A DNA stretch of 41,616 bases from NCBI GenBank assembly GCA_944393565.1, contig CALYAM010000010.1:1-41616 (forward strand). The letters run 5' to 3'. Each line of letters begins with the position of its first letter. The stretch's first letter is position 1. Source of the stretch: an uncultured Clostridia bacterium. Lineage in GTDB: Bacteria > Bacillota > Clostridia > TANB77 > CAG-508. The notes below the pieces were generated by a model, which was not told the origin of the DNA, made no database searches, and saw nothing but the letters and a program-made list of their open reading frames with translations. Made by a program: the position numbers and the translations under genes. Below are positions 19,404 through 28,848 of this stretch, one piece after another.

Positions 19404-21600
19404 GTGGAAGAAGATATTAAACAAGCAACAATAGAAGACGTTATAAAAAAAATGAAGCAATGTAATAAAAAAGCGGATTCTAAGCTTATTATGTCTGCTT
19501 ATGAATTCGCAAATGAAAACCATAAGGGACAACTGAGAAAATCAGGAGAACCATATATCGTTCACCCAATACAGGTCGCATATACTCTTTCAACACTGGG
19601 ACTAGATGAAGAAACTATTTGTGCAGCTTTGCTACATGATGTTGTTGAAGATACAAATGTTACAAGAGATGAATTATTAAAAAAGTTTGGAAAATCGATA
19701 GCTGAAATGGTAGATGGGGTTACAAAACTAGGAAAATTACAGTACACAACAGAAAAAGAGCAACAAGTAGAAGATTACCGCAAAATGTTTTTAGCAATGG
19801 GAAAAGATATTAGAGTTATATTAATTAAGCTTGCTGACCGTCTACATAATATGCGCACACTGAAATACCTGAAAAGAGAAAGACAAATTGCAAATGCAAA
19901 AGAAACTCTAGACTTATATGCTCCACTTGCTAACAGATTAGGAATATATTCACTAAAATGGGAATTAGAAGATTTGTCATTTCGCTATTTATATCCAGAA
20001 GAATATTACGAATTAGTAGATGGAATTAACAAAAAAAGAGAAGAAAGACTACAATTTATAGATAAAATTGTAGAAGAAATTAGAATTGAATTAAAAAAAG
20101 AGAAAATAGAAGCCGAAATAACAGGAAGAGCAAAACATTTATATAGTATATATAGAAAAATGCAAAGAGACAATAAAACACTTGATCAAATATATGATTT
20201 GTTTGCATTAAGAATACTTGTAAATTCGGTAAAAGACTGTTATGCAGCACTTCGGTGTAGTGCATGAATTATATAATCCTATGCCAGGGCGTTTTAAAGA
20301 CTACATATCTGTACCAAAACCAAATATGTATCAATCTATTCACACTACATTATTGGGACCAAAAGGAACACCTTTTGAAGTACAAATTCGTACATGGGAT
20401 ATGCATAGAGTAGCTGAATTTGGTATTGCAGCACATTGGGCATATAAAGAAGCAAACAAAGATAAAAAAACAAATGTTACTGTGACTGAAGATAAGCTTG
20501 CATGGCTTAGAGAAACATTAGAATGGCAAAAAGACATGCAAGATCCGGATGAATTTTTAAAAACATTAAAAACAGAATTGTTTGAAGATGAAGTATATGT
20601 TTTTACACCAAAAGGAGATATAAAAGTATTACCAAGGGGAAGTACACCAATAGATTTTGCATATAATATTCACGCCGAAATTGGAAATAAAACAGTGGGT
20701 GCGAAAATAAATAGCAAAATGGTACCAATTATAACTGAATTACATAATGGAGATATTGTAGAAGTAATTACCTCAGATAATTCAAAAGGCCCAAGCAGAG
20801 ATTGGCTAAAATTTGTAAAAAGCTCAGGTGCAAAAACCAAAATACAACAATGGTTTAAGAAAGCACAAAGAGAAGAAAACATTGAGAAAGGCAAAAACAT
20901 AATTGAAAAGGAAATAAAAAAAATTGGGATGACACACAGCGACTTATTCAAAACAGAATGGGTTCAGGCTGCACTAGATAGATATAAATATAATACATTA
21001 GATGATATGTTTGCGAGCATTGGGTTTGGTGCAATATCTCCAGTAAAGATTATTTCTAGAATGTTAGAAGAATATAGAAAGGAACATAAAGAAGAAAACA
21101 TAGAAGAAAAAATAGAGGAACTATCTAGAGTAAAACCTAATGTAAATAAATCATCTAAAAGCGGGATTGTAGTAAAAGGAATAGATAATTGCTTAGTAAA
21201 ATTATCTAAATGTTGTAATCCGCTTCCAGGGGATAATATAATAGGATATATTACAAAGGGAAGAGGAGTTTCCGTACATAGAACAGATTGTTCAAATGTA
21301 AAAGATTTGCTAGAAGATGAGAATAGAATTATTGATGTTTCATGGTATAATGATACAAAAGCTTCTTATAATGCAGATATTGAAATTTATGCAAATGATA
21401 GAACGGGACTTCTCGCAGATATTATATCAATACTAGGAGAAGCAAAAGCAAAATTAATGGCTGTAAATTCGAAGGCTAACAAAGAAAGAATTGCACTTAC
21501 TGAAGTTACAGTTGAAGTTGAAAATATTGAAGAACTAAATAAGGTATTGAAGGCACTTCGCAAGGTGGATAGTGTATATGAAGTTAAGAGAAAAAAATAA
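19404..21600 (+). CDS. relA: Bifunctional (p)ppGpp synthetase/hydrolase, needs +1 recoding
   Basis: RelA/SpoT homologue that makes and degrades the alarmone (p)ppGpp. Two frames, ending at 20267 and beginning near 20242, are the two parts of one enzyme. Reading CGGT at 20253-20256 as glycine gives 731 residues, the usual length, and restores CYAALGVVHELYNPMPGRF in the synthetase domain, where Rel proteins have the same glycine. The HD hydrolase domain shows LLHDVVEDT (about 76-84); the TGS domain begins VYVFTPKGDIKVLPRG; the C-terminal ACT domain is present. I start at GTG 19404 because AAGGAG lies eight bases before it; GTG 19395 overlaps that site. Without the shift the product stops at TGA within four codons. 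Confidence 0.93.
20253..20256 (+). other. Recoding site in relA: in-frame CGGT read as glycine (+1)
   Basis: Context CTT CGGT GTA. The CGG is in the zero frame. Dropping its C continues the synthetase domain without loss or gain of a residue compared with Rel family members. This is the only CGGT site of the eight. Confidence 0.87.
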
Positions 21601-21620
21601 AAACAAAAGGAAGGAAAAAT

Positions 21621-22269
21621 ATGATACTAAAGAGACTAAAAATAAATGTAGGATTAAGTGAACCCACTAATTCTTATATTATTGTAGATGAAAAGTCAAA
21701 AGAAACCATGGTGATAGATCCAGCAGGTGAAGTGGATCAAATTATAGAAATGATAGAAGTTTTAAAAGGAAAATTAAAATATATTATGATTACACACTGC
21801 CATGGAGATCACATAGGAGGAGTAGAAGAATTAAGAAACCGACTCCGGCGGAAAAGTGCTAGTTCACAGAACTGATGCAGAAGGGCTTTATAACGAAGCA
21901 ATAAGCTTAACTTATTATATTGGAATGCCACAAATATATCTAGAGGCAGATTCAAGATTAGATGATGGAGATAAAATTCATTTAGGTGAGCTTGAATTTA
22001 ACATAATCCATACACCTGGACATACAAAAGGATCAATTTGCATTTATTGTGAGAAAGAAAAATTACTTTTTTCAGGAGATACACTTTTTAGGGGAACATG
22101 GGGAAGAACAGATTTGCCAACAGGAGGATTTGAAGATATAATTAATTCTATTACAAAAAAATTGATGATTTTACCTGACGATACTATTATTTATCCTGGC
22201 CATGGGAAATATAGTATGATAAAAGAAGAGAAGCCAATTTATTTAGAACTAAAACCAAAACTATATTGA
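21621..22269 (+). CDS. Metallo-beta-lactamase-fold hydrolase (glyoxalase II-like), needs +1 recoding
   Basis: Small hydrolase of the glyoxalase II-like group, substrate unknown, usually found between relA and hisS in Clostridia. The metal site HxHxDH is THCHGDHIGG (His59, His61, Asp63, His64). Later ligands are visible in HTPGHTKGS, FSGDTLF and the YPGHG stretch. The halves 21621-21875 and 21856-22269 lie in different frames. Reading CGGC at 21846-21849 as glycine gives 215 residues of normal length with ELRNRLGGKVLVHRTDAEG across the join. The zero frame has two CGG codons in a row here. AAGGAAGG precedes the ATG. Confidence 0.88.
21846..21849 (+). other. Recoding site in MBL hydrolase: in-frame CGGC read as glycine (+1)
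   Basis: Context CTC CGGC GGA. In the zero frame the codons are CGG CGG. After a shift at the first one the second is split as GGC GGA and no longer an in-frame CGG, so one shift is enough. Confidence 0.85.
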
Positions 22270-22287
22270 TGAAGGGAGAAGACCTAT

Positions 22288-23544
22288 ATGATACAAAGAC
22301 CAAAAGGAACAAAGGATATATTGCCTGAAAATTCATATATATGGCAATTTGTAGAAAAAAATTCAAAAGATATATTTAGAAATTACGGATTTGAAGAAAT
22401 TAGGTTGCCTGTTTTTGAGCATACAGAACTGTTTCAAAGAGGAATAGGAGATGCAACAGATGTTGTGCAAAAAGAAATGTATACATTTGAAGATAAAGGT
22501 GGCAGGAGTATTACACTCAGACCAGAGGGAACAGCAGGGGTTGTAAGAGCATATCTTGAAAATGGTATGGCAAGTCTTCCAAGCCCAGTAAAATTATGGT
22601 ACAATATGTCAATGTACAGATATGAAAATGTTCAAAAAGGTAGATTACGCGAGTTTCATCAAATAGGAGCAGAGGTAATAGGAACAGGTTCATATGAAGC
22701 AGATGTTGAGATAATTTGTCTTGCAAACAGATTAATTAGCTCATTAGAAATAGAAAACATAAAGTTAACTATAAATAGTATTGGATGTCCAACATGTAGG
22801 AAAAAATATCAAAATGTATTAAGAGAGTGGATTGGAAAAAATTTAGAAAAATATTGCGAAACATGTAAAGATAGATTTGAAAAAAATCCAATGAGAATTT
22901 TAGATTGCAAAGAAAAGACGTGTAATGAGTTAAATAAAGGTGCTCCGATTGTTTTAGATTATTTGTGTGAAGAATGTAAAACACATTTTGATAATGTAAA
23001 GCAAATGCTAAATAGAATTGGTTTAGACTACGAAGTAGACGGCTCTATTGTAAGAGGATTAGACTATTATACAAAAACAGTATTTGAATTTATAGATGAA
23101 GATGGACTAGCTATTCTTGCAGGAGGACGATATGATGGACTTGTAAAAGAATTAAAAGGTCAAGATACTCCAGCAATAGGTTTTGCAATGGGAGTAGAAA
23201 GATTAATAGAAATACTTATGAAAAAACAAATAGAATTAAACATTCCAAAGCCATGTATATATATAGCACAAATAGGAGAAGAAGCTAATATATTTGCTAC
23301 ACAACTAGTAGAAATACTAAGAGGGAAAAATATATATGCACAAAAAGATATTACAGGTAAATCTTTAAAAGCACAGTTTAAATATGCAGACAGAATCGGT
23401 AGTAAGTATGTACTAACAATTGGAGATATAGAGCTAAAAGAAAAAAAAGCAAATTTAAAAGACATGTTAACAGGAAATGAAGAAACCATAAATTTAGATG
23501 GAAATTCTGCTGAAAAACTAATTAAATATATAAAAGTAAAGTAA
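22288..23544 (+). CDS. hisS: Histidyl-tRNA synthetase
   Basis: Class II synthetase that charges tRNA-His. It has 418 residues. Motifs are PKGTKDILP at the start, the motif 2 region YRYENVQKGRLREFHQIG, LRPEGTAGVVRAY, and the histidine-specific GLDYYTKTVFEF and GGRYDGL. A Cys-rich insert (CPTC, CETC, CEEC, about 168-230) is typical of clostridial HisRS and may bind a metal. The C-terminal anticodon domain is complete. It follows the MBL gene by 18 bases and has no T-box leader of its own. Confidence 0.96.
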   Translation: MIQRPKGTKDILPENSYIWQFVEKNSKDIFRNYGFEEIRLPVFEHTELFQRGIGDATDVVQKEMYTFEDKGGRSITLRPEGTAGVVRAYLENGMASLPSPVKLWYNMSMYRYENVQKGRLREFHQIGAEVIGTGSYEADVEIICLANRLISSLEIENIKLTINSIGCPTCRKKYQNVLREWIGKNLEKYCETCKDRFEKNPMRILDCKEKTCNELNKGAPIVLDYLCEECKTHFDNVKQMLNRIGLDYEVDGSIVRGLDYYTKTVFEFIDEDGLAILAGGRYDGLVKELKGQDTPAIGFAMGVERLIEILMKKQIELNIPKPCIYIAQIGEEANIFATQLVEILRGKNIYAQKDITGKSLKAQFKYADRIGSKYVLTIGDIELKEKKANLKDMLTGNEETINLDGNSAEKLIKYIKVK

Positions 23545-23552
23545 TATATTCT

Positions 23553-23610
23553 AAAAAACTTCTTTAGAGCATATATATAATTATATTATGCTAGTACAAA
23601 GGAGTTTTTT
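23553..23610 (+). terminator. Long hairpin between hisS and spoIIP that contains the spoIIP ribosome site
   Basis: AAAAAACTTCTTTA (23553-23566) pairs with the AAAGGAGTTTTTT arm ending at 23610; inside it AGCATA pairs with TATGCT. The right arm carries the AAAGGAG ribosome site of spoIIP and ends in six T. It can act as the hisS terminator and, in read-through RNA, would hide the spoIIP ribosome site. Confidence 0.65.
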
Positions 23611-23612
23611 TA

Positions 23613-24735
23613 GTGTTTAATGTGGCGATAATAAACATAAGAGATATAGGCAAATATATAATAAAAGGATTAATTATAATAACAATTCTTTTTACTACTA
23701 GCAGTATTATTTCTAAAGAAAGTAATACTGCTAAAGAAATTGAAGACACAGGAAAGAAGATAATTAATTATACTTTTTTAGAATGTTTGAATATTTGCAT
23801 TCCAGGAATAAAACAAATAGAATTAAAAACAAGTGAAACCTCGCCCATTGAAAAAATATTAAATAGTGAACTTTCTATTGCAAAACACGTAAAGCAATTA
23901 GATGATAGCACAATTATAGAAGAGAAAACAGAAGAAAACGTAAAAGAGAATAATAAATCGGAGGAAGCCTCAATTCCGGAAAATGTTAAGACACAAGTGT
24001 TGGAAACGAATGTAAAAGAACGATATACAAATAGATATGGGAGTGTAAACATAAAAAATGAAACGGATTTTAGTTTAACAGAAGAAATGCTTACTCCTGA
24101 TTCTGTAATTAATAACCCGAAGAAAGTTTTAATATATCATACTCATACATGCGAAAGCTATACACCAAGTGAGTCATTTCCATATGAAATGACTGGAAAT
24201 TATAGAACAACGGATCTTAATTTTAATGTAGCAAGGGTTGGAACAGAATTAAAAAACTACTTGGAAAAAAACGGCTATACAGTGATACACGATACAACAT
24301 ATCATGATTCGCCTGCTTATTCTGGATCATATGATCGCTCATACATTACAGCTGAAAACAGACTAAAGGAGTCACCAGATACAGAAATTGTTTTTGACAT
24401 TCATAGAGACTCAATAGGAGATAGTACATATGCTCCAACTGTTAAAATAGGAGAAGAGTATGCTGCACAATTAATGTTTGTTATAGGTACTAATGGGGGA
24501 CGGATTAGAGCACCCAAATTGGGTACAAAATTTAAAAATAGCAATTAAAATACAAGAAAAAGCAAATGAAAAATACCCAGGATTATTTAAACCAATTATA
24601 TTACGAAATTCGAGATATAATCAGAATCTAGCAAAAGGAGCTAGTATTATAGAAGTTGGAGCAACAGGCAATACATTAGAGCAATGTAATACAAGCATGA
24701 AATACTTAGCAGATGTGCTAAAAGATGTGTTTTAA
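23613..24735 (+). CDS. spoIIP: Stage II sporulation protein P, needs +1 recoding
   Basis: Forespore-engulfment amidase/endopeptidase that cuts peptidoglycan together with SpoIID and SpoIIM. It has an N-terminal membrane helix (about 17-36), a variable linker, and a catalytic domain with YHTHTCESY (His176 and Glu near 180) and the later DIHRDS. The frames 23613-24548 and 24493-24735 are joined by reading CGGA at 24501-24504 as glycine, giving 373 residues and GTNGGGLEHPNW at the join, which matches the family's GT..GG..HPNW. GTG start with AAAGGAG seven bases before it. It marks the host as spore-forming. Confidence 0.9.
24501..24504 (+). other. Recoding site in spoIIP: in-frame CGGA read as glycine (+1)
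   Basis: Context GGA CGGA TTA. The CGG is in the zero frame and the restored glycine belongs to the conserved GG before HPNW. Confidence 0.86.
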
Positions 24736-24830
24736 ATTGAAATTATTTTTCTGATTAAAAAAATCACATTTTTTGTTGTATTTTAATAAATTATCCTATA
24801 AAATAAAAAATTATAGGAGAGTGAAAACAA

Positions 24831-26142
24831 ATGTCAAATATAAAATTAAGTTACGAAACCTCAGGAATATCTGACAAAGAAATTATGAGGTATAAGGAAA
24901 AAGTATTAAAAATACATAAACAAATGCATGAAAAATCATCAGATAAAAACGAATTTCTTGGTTGGCTGGAATTACCATCAAATTATAATAAAAAAGAATT
25001 CGAAAAAATTAAAAAGGCTGCAAATCGCATAAAAAAAACATCAGATATATTTGTCTTAATAGGCATAGGAGGGTCATACTTAGGAGCAAGAGCAGTAATT
25101 GAAGCCTTAACTCACACTTTTTTTAACAGCCTAGATAGGAAACAAAGAAAAGCACCACAAATTATTTATGTAGGAAATAATCTTAGTGCAAATTATATTC
25201 ATGAAGTTTTAGATATTATTCAGGATAAGGATATTTCTATTAATGTTATTTCTAAATCAGGTACTACTACAGAACCAGCAATTGCATTTAGAATTTTTAG
25301 AGAAATACTAGAAACTAAATATGGGATAGAAGAAGCCAGAAAAAGGATATATGTAACAACAGATGCAAATAAAGGAGCTCTTAGGGAATTAGCAGATAAT
25401 GAAGGCTATGAGACATTTGTAATTCCAGATAATATAGGTGGCAGATACTCTGTGCTAACAGCTGTTGGACTATTACCTATTGCTACCGCAGGAATAGATA
25501 TTGAAAAATTAATGAATGGGGCATACAACGCGCAGGAAAAGTATAGTGACAGCAATTTAAAATATAATGAATGTTATAAGTATGCTGTTATAAGGAATAT
25601 ACTATATAGGTTATTTAAAAATACAGAAATATTAGTAAATTATGAACCAAAAATGCATTATTTTACAGAATGGTGGAAGCAGTTATTTGGGGAAAGCGAA
25701 GGAAAAGAGCAAAAGGGAATTTTCCCAGCAGGTGTAGATTTTACAACTGATTTGCATTCAATGGGGCAATACATCCAAGAAGGAAGAAGAAACCTATTTG
25801 AGACAGTAATAAATATCGAAAAATCAAAAAATGATGTTAAAATTAAAATAGATGAAGATGATATTGATGGGCTAAACTTCCTTGCAGGAAGAACAATGGA
25901 TTATATAAACAAAAAGGCTATGCAAGGAACAATTGAAGCACATATTTCAGGAGATGTACCTAATATTGTGCTAAATGTTGAGAAATTAGATGCAGAAAAT
26001 ATTGGTAGTTTGATTTATTTTTTTGAAAAAGCTTGTGCCATGTCTGGATATATTTTAGGAATAAATCCATTTGACCAACCACGGAGTTGAAGCATATAAA
26101 AAAAATATGTTTAGACTGTTAGGAAAGGCTGAAACAAAATAA
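24831..26142 (+). CDS. pgi: Glucose-6-phosphate isomerase, needs +1 recoding near the end
   Basis: Interconverts glucose 6-phosphate and fructose 6-phosphate in glycolysis. Motifs are [12 protein letters not shown] (about 77-88), [25 protein letters not shown] and SMGQYIQEG. The zero frame stops at 26090 just after NPFDQPR. Reading CGGA at 26082-26085 as glycine gives [16 protein letters not shown] and a normal C terminus ending at TAA 26140-26142, total 436 residues; the glycine in DQPGVE is near-universal in the family. ATAGGAGAG precedes the ATG. Confidence 0.93.
26082..26085 (+). other. Recoding site in pgi: in-frame CGGA read as glycine (+1)
   Basis: Context CCA CGGA GTT. Only 18 residues follow the site. 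Without the shift, the stop codon comes two codons later (AGT TGA). Confidence 0.88.
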
Positions 26143-26157
26143 ATACAATATATTGAC

Positions 26158-26193
26158 AAAAAGAGATATTATCTAGTTTAATATCTCTTTTGT
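26158..26193. terminator. Terminator after pgi
   Basis: AAAGAGATATTA pairs with TAATATCTCTTT (arms about 26158-26171 and 26179-26191), with A and T runs on the outer sides. It can act on both strands and lies 15 bases after the shifted pgi stop, which itself supports the longer pgi frame. Confidence 0.85.
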
Positions 26194-26252
26194 AATTATA
26201 TTGCCCCAATCTGGCATATATTATATTTTATATAAAATTTTAAAAAGACATA

Positions 26253-26281
26253 TTGACATATAGACTAATCAATGATACAAT
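26253..26281 (+). promoter_or_regulatory. Consensus-like promoter with no clear gene behind it
   Basis: TTGACA at 26253-26258, 17-base spacer, TACAAT at 26276-26281. The only downstream frame is the weak 38-codon ORF at 26319. The transcript would run against sspH, so it may be a small RNA or an antisense transcript. Confidence 0.55.
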
Positions 26282-26318
26282 ACAGCCACAAGAAACTTTT
26301 TGACAAAAATAAATATGT

Positions 26319-26435
26319 ATGACATTACAAGAAAATTTTAAAAAGTTATTACAACAATGCAAACAACACAATTATGATGAAGCCATGTTTTACGGAAAAG
26401 AAGGGAGGAGATTGCTGCAATTAGTGGGCGTGTAG
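26319..26435 (+). CDS. Doubtful 38-residue ORF
   Basis: A short frame with a helical-looking start (MTLQENFKKLLQQCKQHNYD) lies behind a near-consensus promoter. It has no ribosome site before its ATG and no family that I recognise. It could be a peptide, the start of a decayed gene, or chance inside a small RNA. The rest of the 26200-26460 interval holds nothing else that I can support. Confidence 0.2.
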   Translation: MTLQENFKKLLQQCKQHNYDEAMFYGKEGRRLLQLVGV

Positions 26436-26463
26436 GGGACTAATACAATGCATAATTTTGCAT

Positions 26464-26643
26464 TCAAAGTAAATTTTTTTCATACAATTTATTAATGTTT
26501 ACAGATTTTTCATCATTGTTATCAATAAAGCCAATTCTTGCAATATTGTTATTTAATTCTTGAATCCAAACTTGCCTTTCATTATAATAAACCTCATTTA
26601 TTTTTTCCTGATTGATAATTTCTAAAACGCGTTCATATTTCAT
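26464..26643 (-). CDS. sspH: H-type small acid-soluble spore protein
   Basis: A 59-residue protein that binds in the spore core; H-type proteins are minor spore components. The sequence starts MKYERVLEIINQEKINEVYY, then RQVWIQELN, ARIGFID, and ends in VNINKLYE, matching the SspH pattern of A.EI......V.Y...PVWIQ....... A.......V.V..L.E. AGGGGTGA precedes the ATG by about ten bases. It is transcribed alone, opposite to its neighbours, as spore proteins from a forespore-specific promoter often are. There is no CGG in it. Confidence 0.8.
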   Translation of the reverse strand: MKYERVLEIINQEKINEVYYNERQVWIQELNNNIARIGFIDNNDEKSVNINKLYEKNLL

Positions 26644-26738
26644 TACCGAAAATTCACCCCTTTAAAAAATATTAAATATATGCTAATAGTATATCCAAAC
26701 TAAGTAATTAATATGTATACAAACTTTAAATGGTATGA

Positions 26739-26744
26739 TAAAAT
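26739..26744 (+). promoter_or_regulatory. Likely -10 box of the nucleoside kinase gene
   Basis: TAAAAT preceded by TGATG-like sequence, with a weak TATACA at 26716-26721 as -35 box 17 bases upstream. It is 37 bases before the start codon. Confidence 0.4.
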
Positions 26745-26780
26745 AATAACTACATAAAATATAAAGTAAATGGAGGTTAT

Positions 26781-28424
26781 ATGGTGAAAATTTTTTATAA
26801 GAATTTGCAAAAAGAAGTAGATAAAAAAACTAGTATTTTTGATGCTTTTAAAGATGTAATAAAATTAGAGAACAGAAAAATAATAGCATGTCGCTTTAAT
26901 AATGAAATTAAATCATTAGATTTTTGCCCAGCATTAGATGGAACTGTTGAATTTATTGATACTAGCGACAAAGATGGCAGAAGAATTTATATAAGAGGTT
27001 TATTATATATTATGGGAAAAGCACTCGAAGAGACAACGCCAGATGCATTATTAACAGTAGACTATCAACTATCAAATTCGATGCTATGCAGAATTGACAA
27101 TATGAATGTAACAGAAGAAATGGTTGAAAAATTAGAAGCAAGAATGGATGAAATTATAAAAGAAGACATTCCAATAATAAAAAAAGAGATGACAAAAGAA
27201 GAAGCAGTAGAATTTTATAAAACACATCATACACTAAAAGGTAGATTACAAGTAGATATACCAGAGAAAAAAAGTGTACTGCTCTATTATTGTGAAGAAT
27301 ATTATAATTATTTCTATGGAGTTATGCCACCTTCTACTGGTTATATGCAAATATATGAGGTTATAAAATACGGTAATGGTATTTTAATTAGATATCCAAG
27401 TAAAACTAATCCAAAAGAATTGCCAAAGTTTCAAGAGAGGCAAAAATTATTAAGAACACTTGATGAGTATGAAAAACTACATACTGTACTTAATATTAAT
27501 ACAATATATAAATTAAATAAAGAAGTTTCAGAAGGAAACATTTCAGATGATATATTGCTAGATGAAGCTTTGCATGAAAAGAAAATTGCAGGAATTGCAG
27601 ATGATATTTTAAAAAGAAGAGGAGTTAAAGTGATTCTAATTGCTGGACCTTCATCTTCAGGGAAAACGACTTTTGCCCAAAGACTAGGCATACAATTAAA
27701 GATTAATGGACTAAAACCAGTTACAATATCGGTAGACAATTATTTTGTAGAAAGGGAGCAGAATCCAAAAGATGAAAATGGCAATTATGATTTTGAATGT
27801 ATAGAAGCTATTGATTTAGAGCTATTCAATAATCATCTGCTAAAATTACTTAACGGCGAAACAATACAAGTGCCAAGTTTTGACTTTACAAAAGGAACAA
27901 AAGTATATAATGGAAATGAAATGAAACTTAGAGAGAATGAAGTACTTGTTATTGAGGGAATACACTGCTTAAATGATAAACTAACATCATTAATACCGAA
28001 AGAACAGAAATATAAAATTTATATTAGTGCATTAACAGTGCTAAATATTGACTACTATAATAGAATATCAACAACAGATACAAGACTCATTAGGAGAATA
28101 GTAAGAGATTATCAATTTAGAGGCTATTCAGCTCTACATACACTAAAAATGTGGGACTCTGTTAATCGAGGGGAAGAAAAAAATATCTTTCCATATCAAG
28201 AAGAAGCTGATGTAATGTTTAATTCTTCTCTTATATATGAACTCGGTGTACTTAAAGATTGTGCTATGACTCTTTTAAAAGAGATAGATAATTCACATAG
28301 AGAATTTTCAGAAGCAAAAAGATTACATAGGTTCTTAAGTTATTTCAAATCAATTCCAACAACAGAGGTACCATCACACTCACTACTTAGAGAATTTATA
28401 GGTGGAAGTATATTTCATAAATAG
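26781..28424 (+). CDS. Uridine-kinase-like nucleoside kinase with N-terminal TGS/ThrRS-like part
   Basis: A 547-residue protein. The N-terminal half resembles the TGS and second additional domains of threonyl-tRNA synthetase (KTHHTLKG region). The C-terminal half is a P-loop kinase with GPSSSGKTT at about 289-297, followed by SVDNYFVERE and VIEGIHCLND, as in uridine kinases. The same fusion is widespread in Clostridia and is annotated as nucleoside kinase; its substrate is probably a ribonucleoside, but this is inferred. Ribosome site GGAGG. It is followed nine bases later by the RNHCP gene. Confidence 0.85.
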   Translation: MVKIFYKNLQKEVDKKTSIFDAFKDVIKLENRKIIACRFNNEIKSLDFCPALDGTVEFIDTSDKDGRRIYIRGLLYIMGKALEETTPDALLTVDYQLSNSMLCRIDNMNVTEEMVEKLEARMDEIIKEDIPIIKKEMTKEEAVEFYKTHHTLKGRLQVDIPEKKSVLLYYCEEYYNYFYGVMPPSTGYMQIYEVIKYGNGILIRYPSKTNPKELPKFQERQKLLRTLDEYEKLHTVLNINTIYKLNKEVSEGNISDDILLDEALHEKKIAGIADDILKRRGVKVILIAGPSSSGKTTFAQRLGIQLKINGLKPVTISVDNYFVEREQNPKDENGNYDFECIEAIDLELFNNHLLKLLNGETIQVPSFDFTKGTKVYNGNEMKLRENEVLVIEGIHCLNDKLTSLIPKEQKYKIYISALTVLNIDYYNRISTTDTRLIRRIVRDYQFRGYSALHTLKMWDSVNRGEEKNIFPYQEEADVMFNSSLIYELGVLKDCAMTLLKEIDNSHREFSEAKRLHRFLSYFKSIPTTEVPSHSLLREFIGGSIFHK

Positions 28425-28433
28425 GGGGGCAAA

Positions 28434-28745
28434 ATGAAAAAATTTACTGAAATAGACGATGAATTCATATGTGAAAATTGTGGCAAAATGGTTCCCAAAT
28501 TAGGTTATTCATGTAGGAACCACTGTCCATATTGCATATATTCAAAACATGTGGATGTAAACCCAGGAGATAGAGCAGAAAAATGCCACGGAAAACTAGA
28601 ACCAATAGGATTGGAAATGGATAGTAAAAAAGGCTATATTATTGTTTTTAGATGCGAGAAATGTGGTATGATACGAAAAAATAAATCTGCTAAAGATGAT
28701 AATATGGATATACTAATAAAACTAAGTACTGGAAAATATATGTAA
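28434..28745 (+). CDS. RNHCP-domain zinc-ribbon protein
   Basis: A 103-residue protein of the RNHCP family (function unknown). The signature CRNHCPYC lies at about 27-34, with CENCGKMVP before it and CEKCGMIRKN after it, so six or more cysteines could bind zinc. AGGGGGG precedes the ATG. It shares the transcript of the nucleoside kinase. Confidence 0.85.
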   Translation: MKKFTEIDDEFICENCGKMVPKLGYSCRNHCPYCIYSKHVDVNPGDRAEKCHGKLEPIGLEMDSKKGYIIVFRCEKCGMIRKNKSAKDDNMDILIKLSTGKYM

Positions 28746-28759
28746 ATTATATAAATAAA

Positions 28760-28788
28760 TTGAAAAATACTTAAGTATGTGATAAAAT
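28760..28788 (+). promoter_or_regulatory. Promoter of metG
   Basis: TTGAAA at 28760-28765, 17-base spacer, TAAAAT at 28783-28788. It lies 60 bases before the metG start. I see no T-box or SAM riboswitch in this short leader. Confidence 0.6.
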
Positions 28789-28848
28789 AAAACACGTGTT
28801 TAAGAAAAATTGTATTTTTTTATTAAATTAAGAAAGGGGAGGATGAAA

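Noticed and set aside
22269..22288. T-box or other leader riboswitch before hisS or metG
   Set aside because: The hisS gap is only 18 bases, and the metG leader of about 60 bases holds neither a T-box sequence nor a specifier stem.
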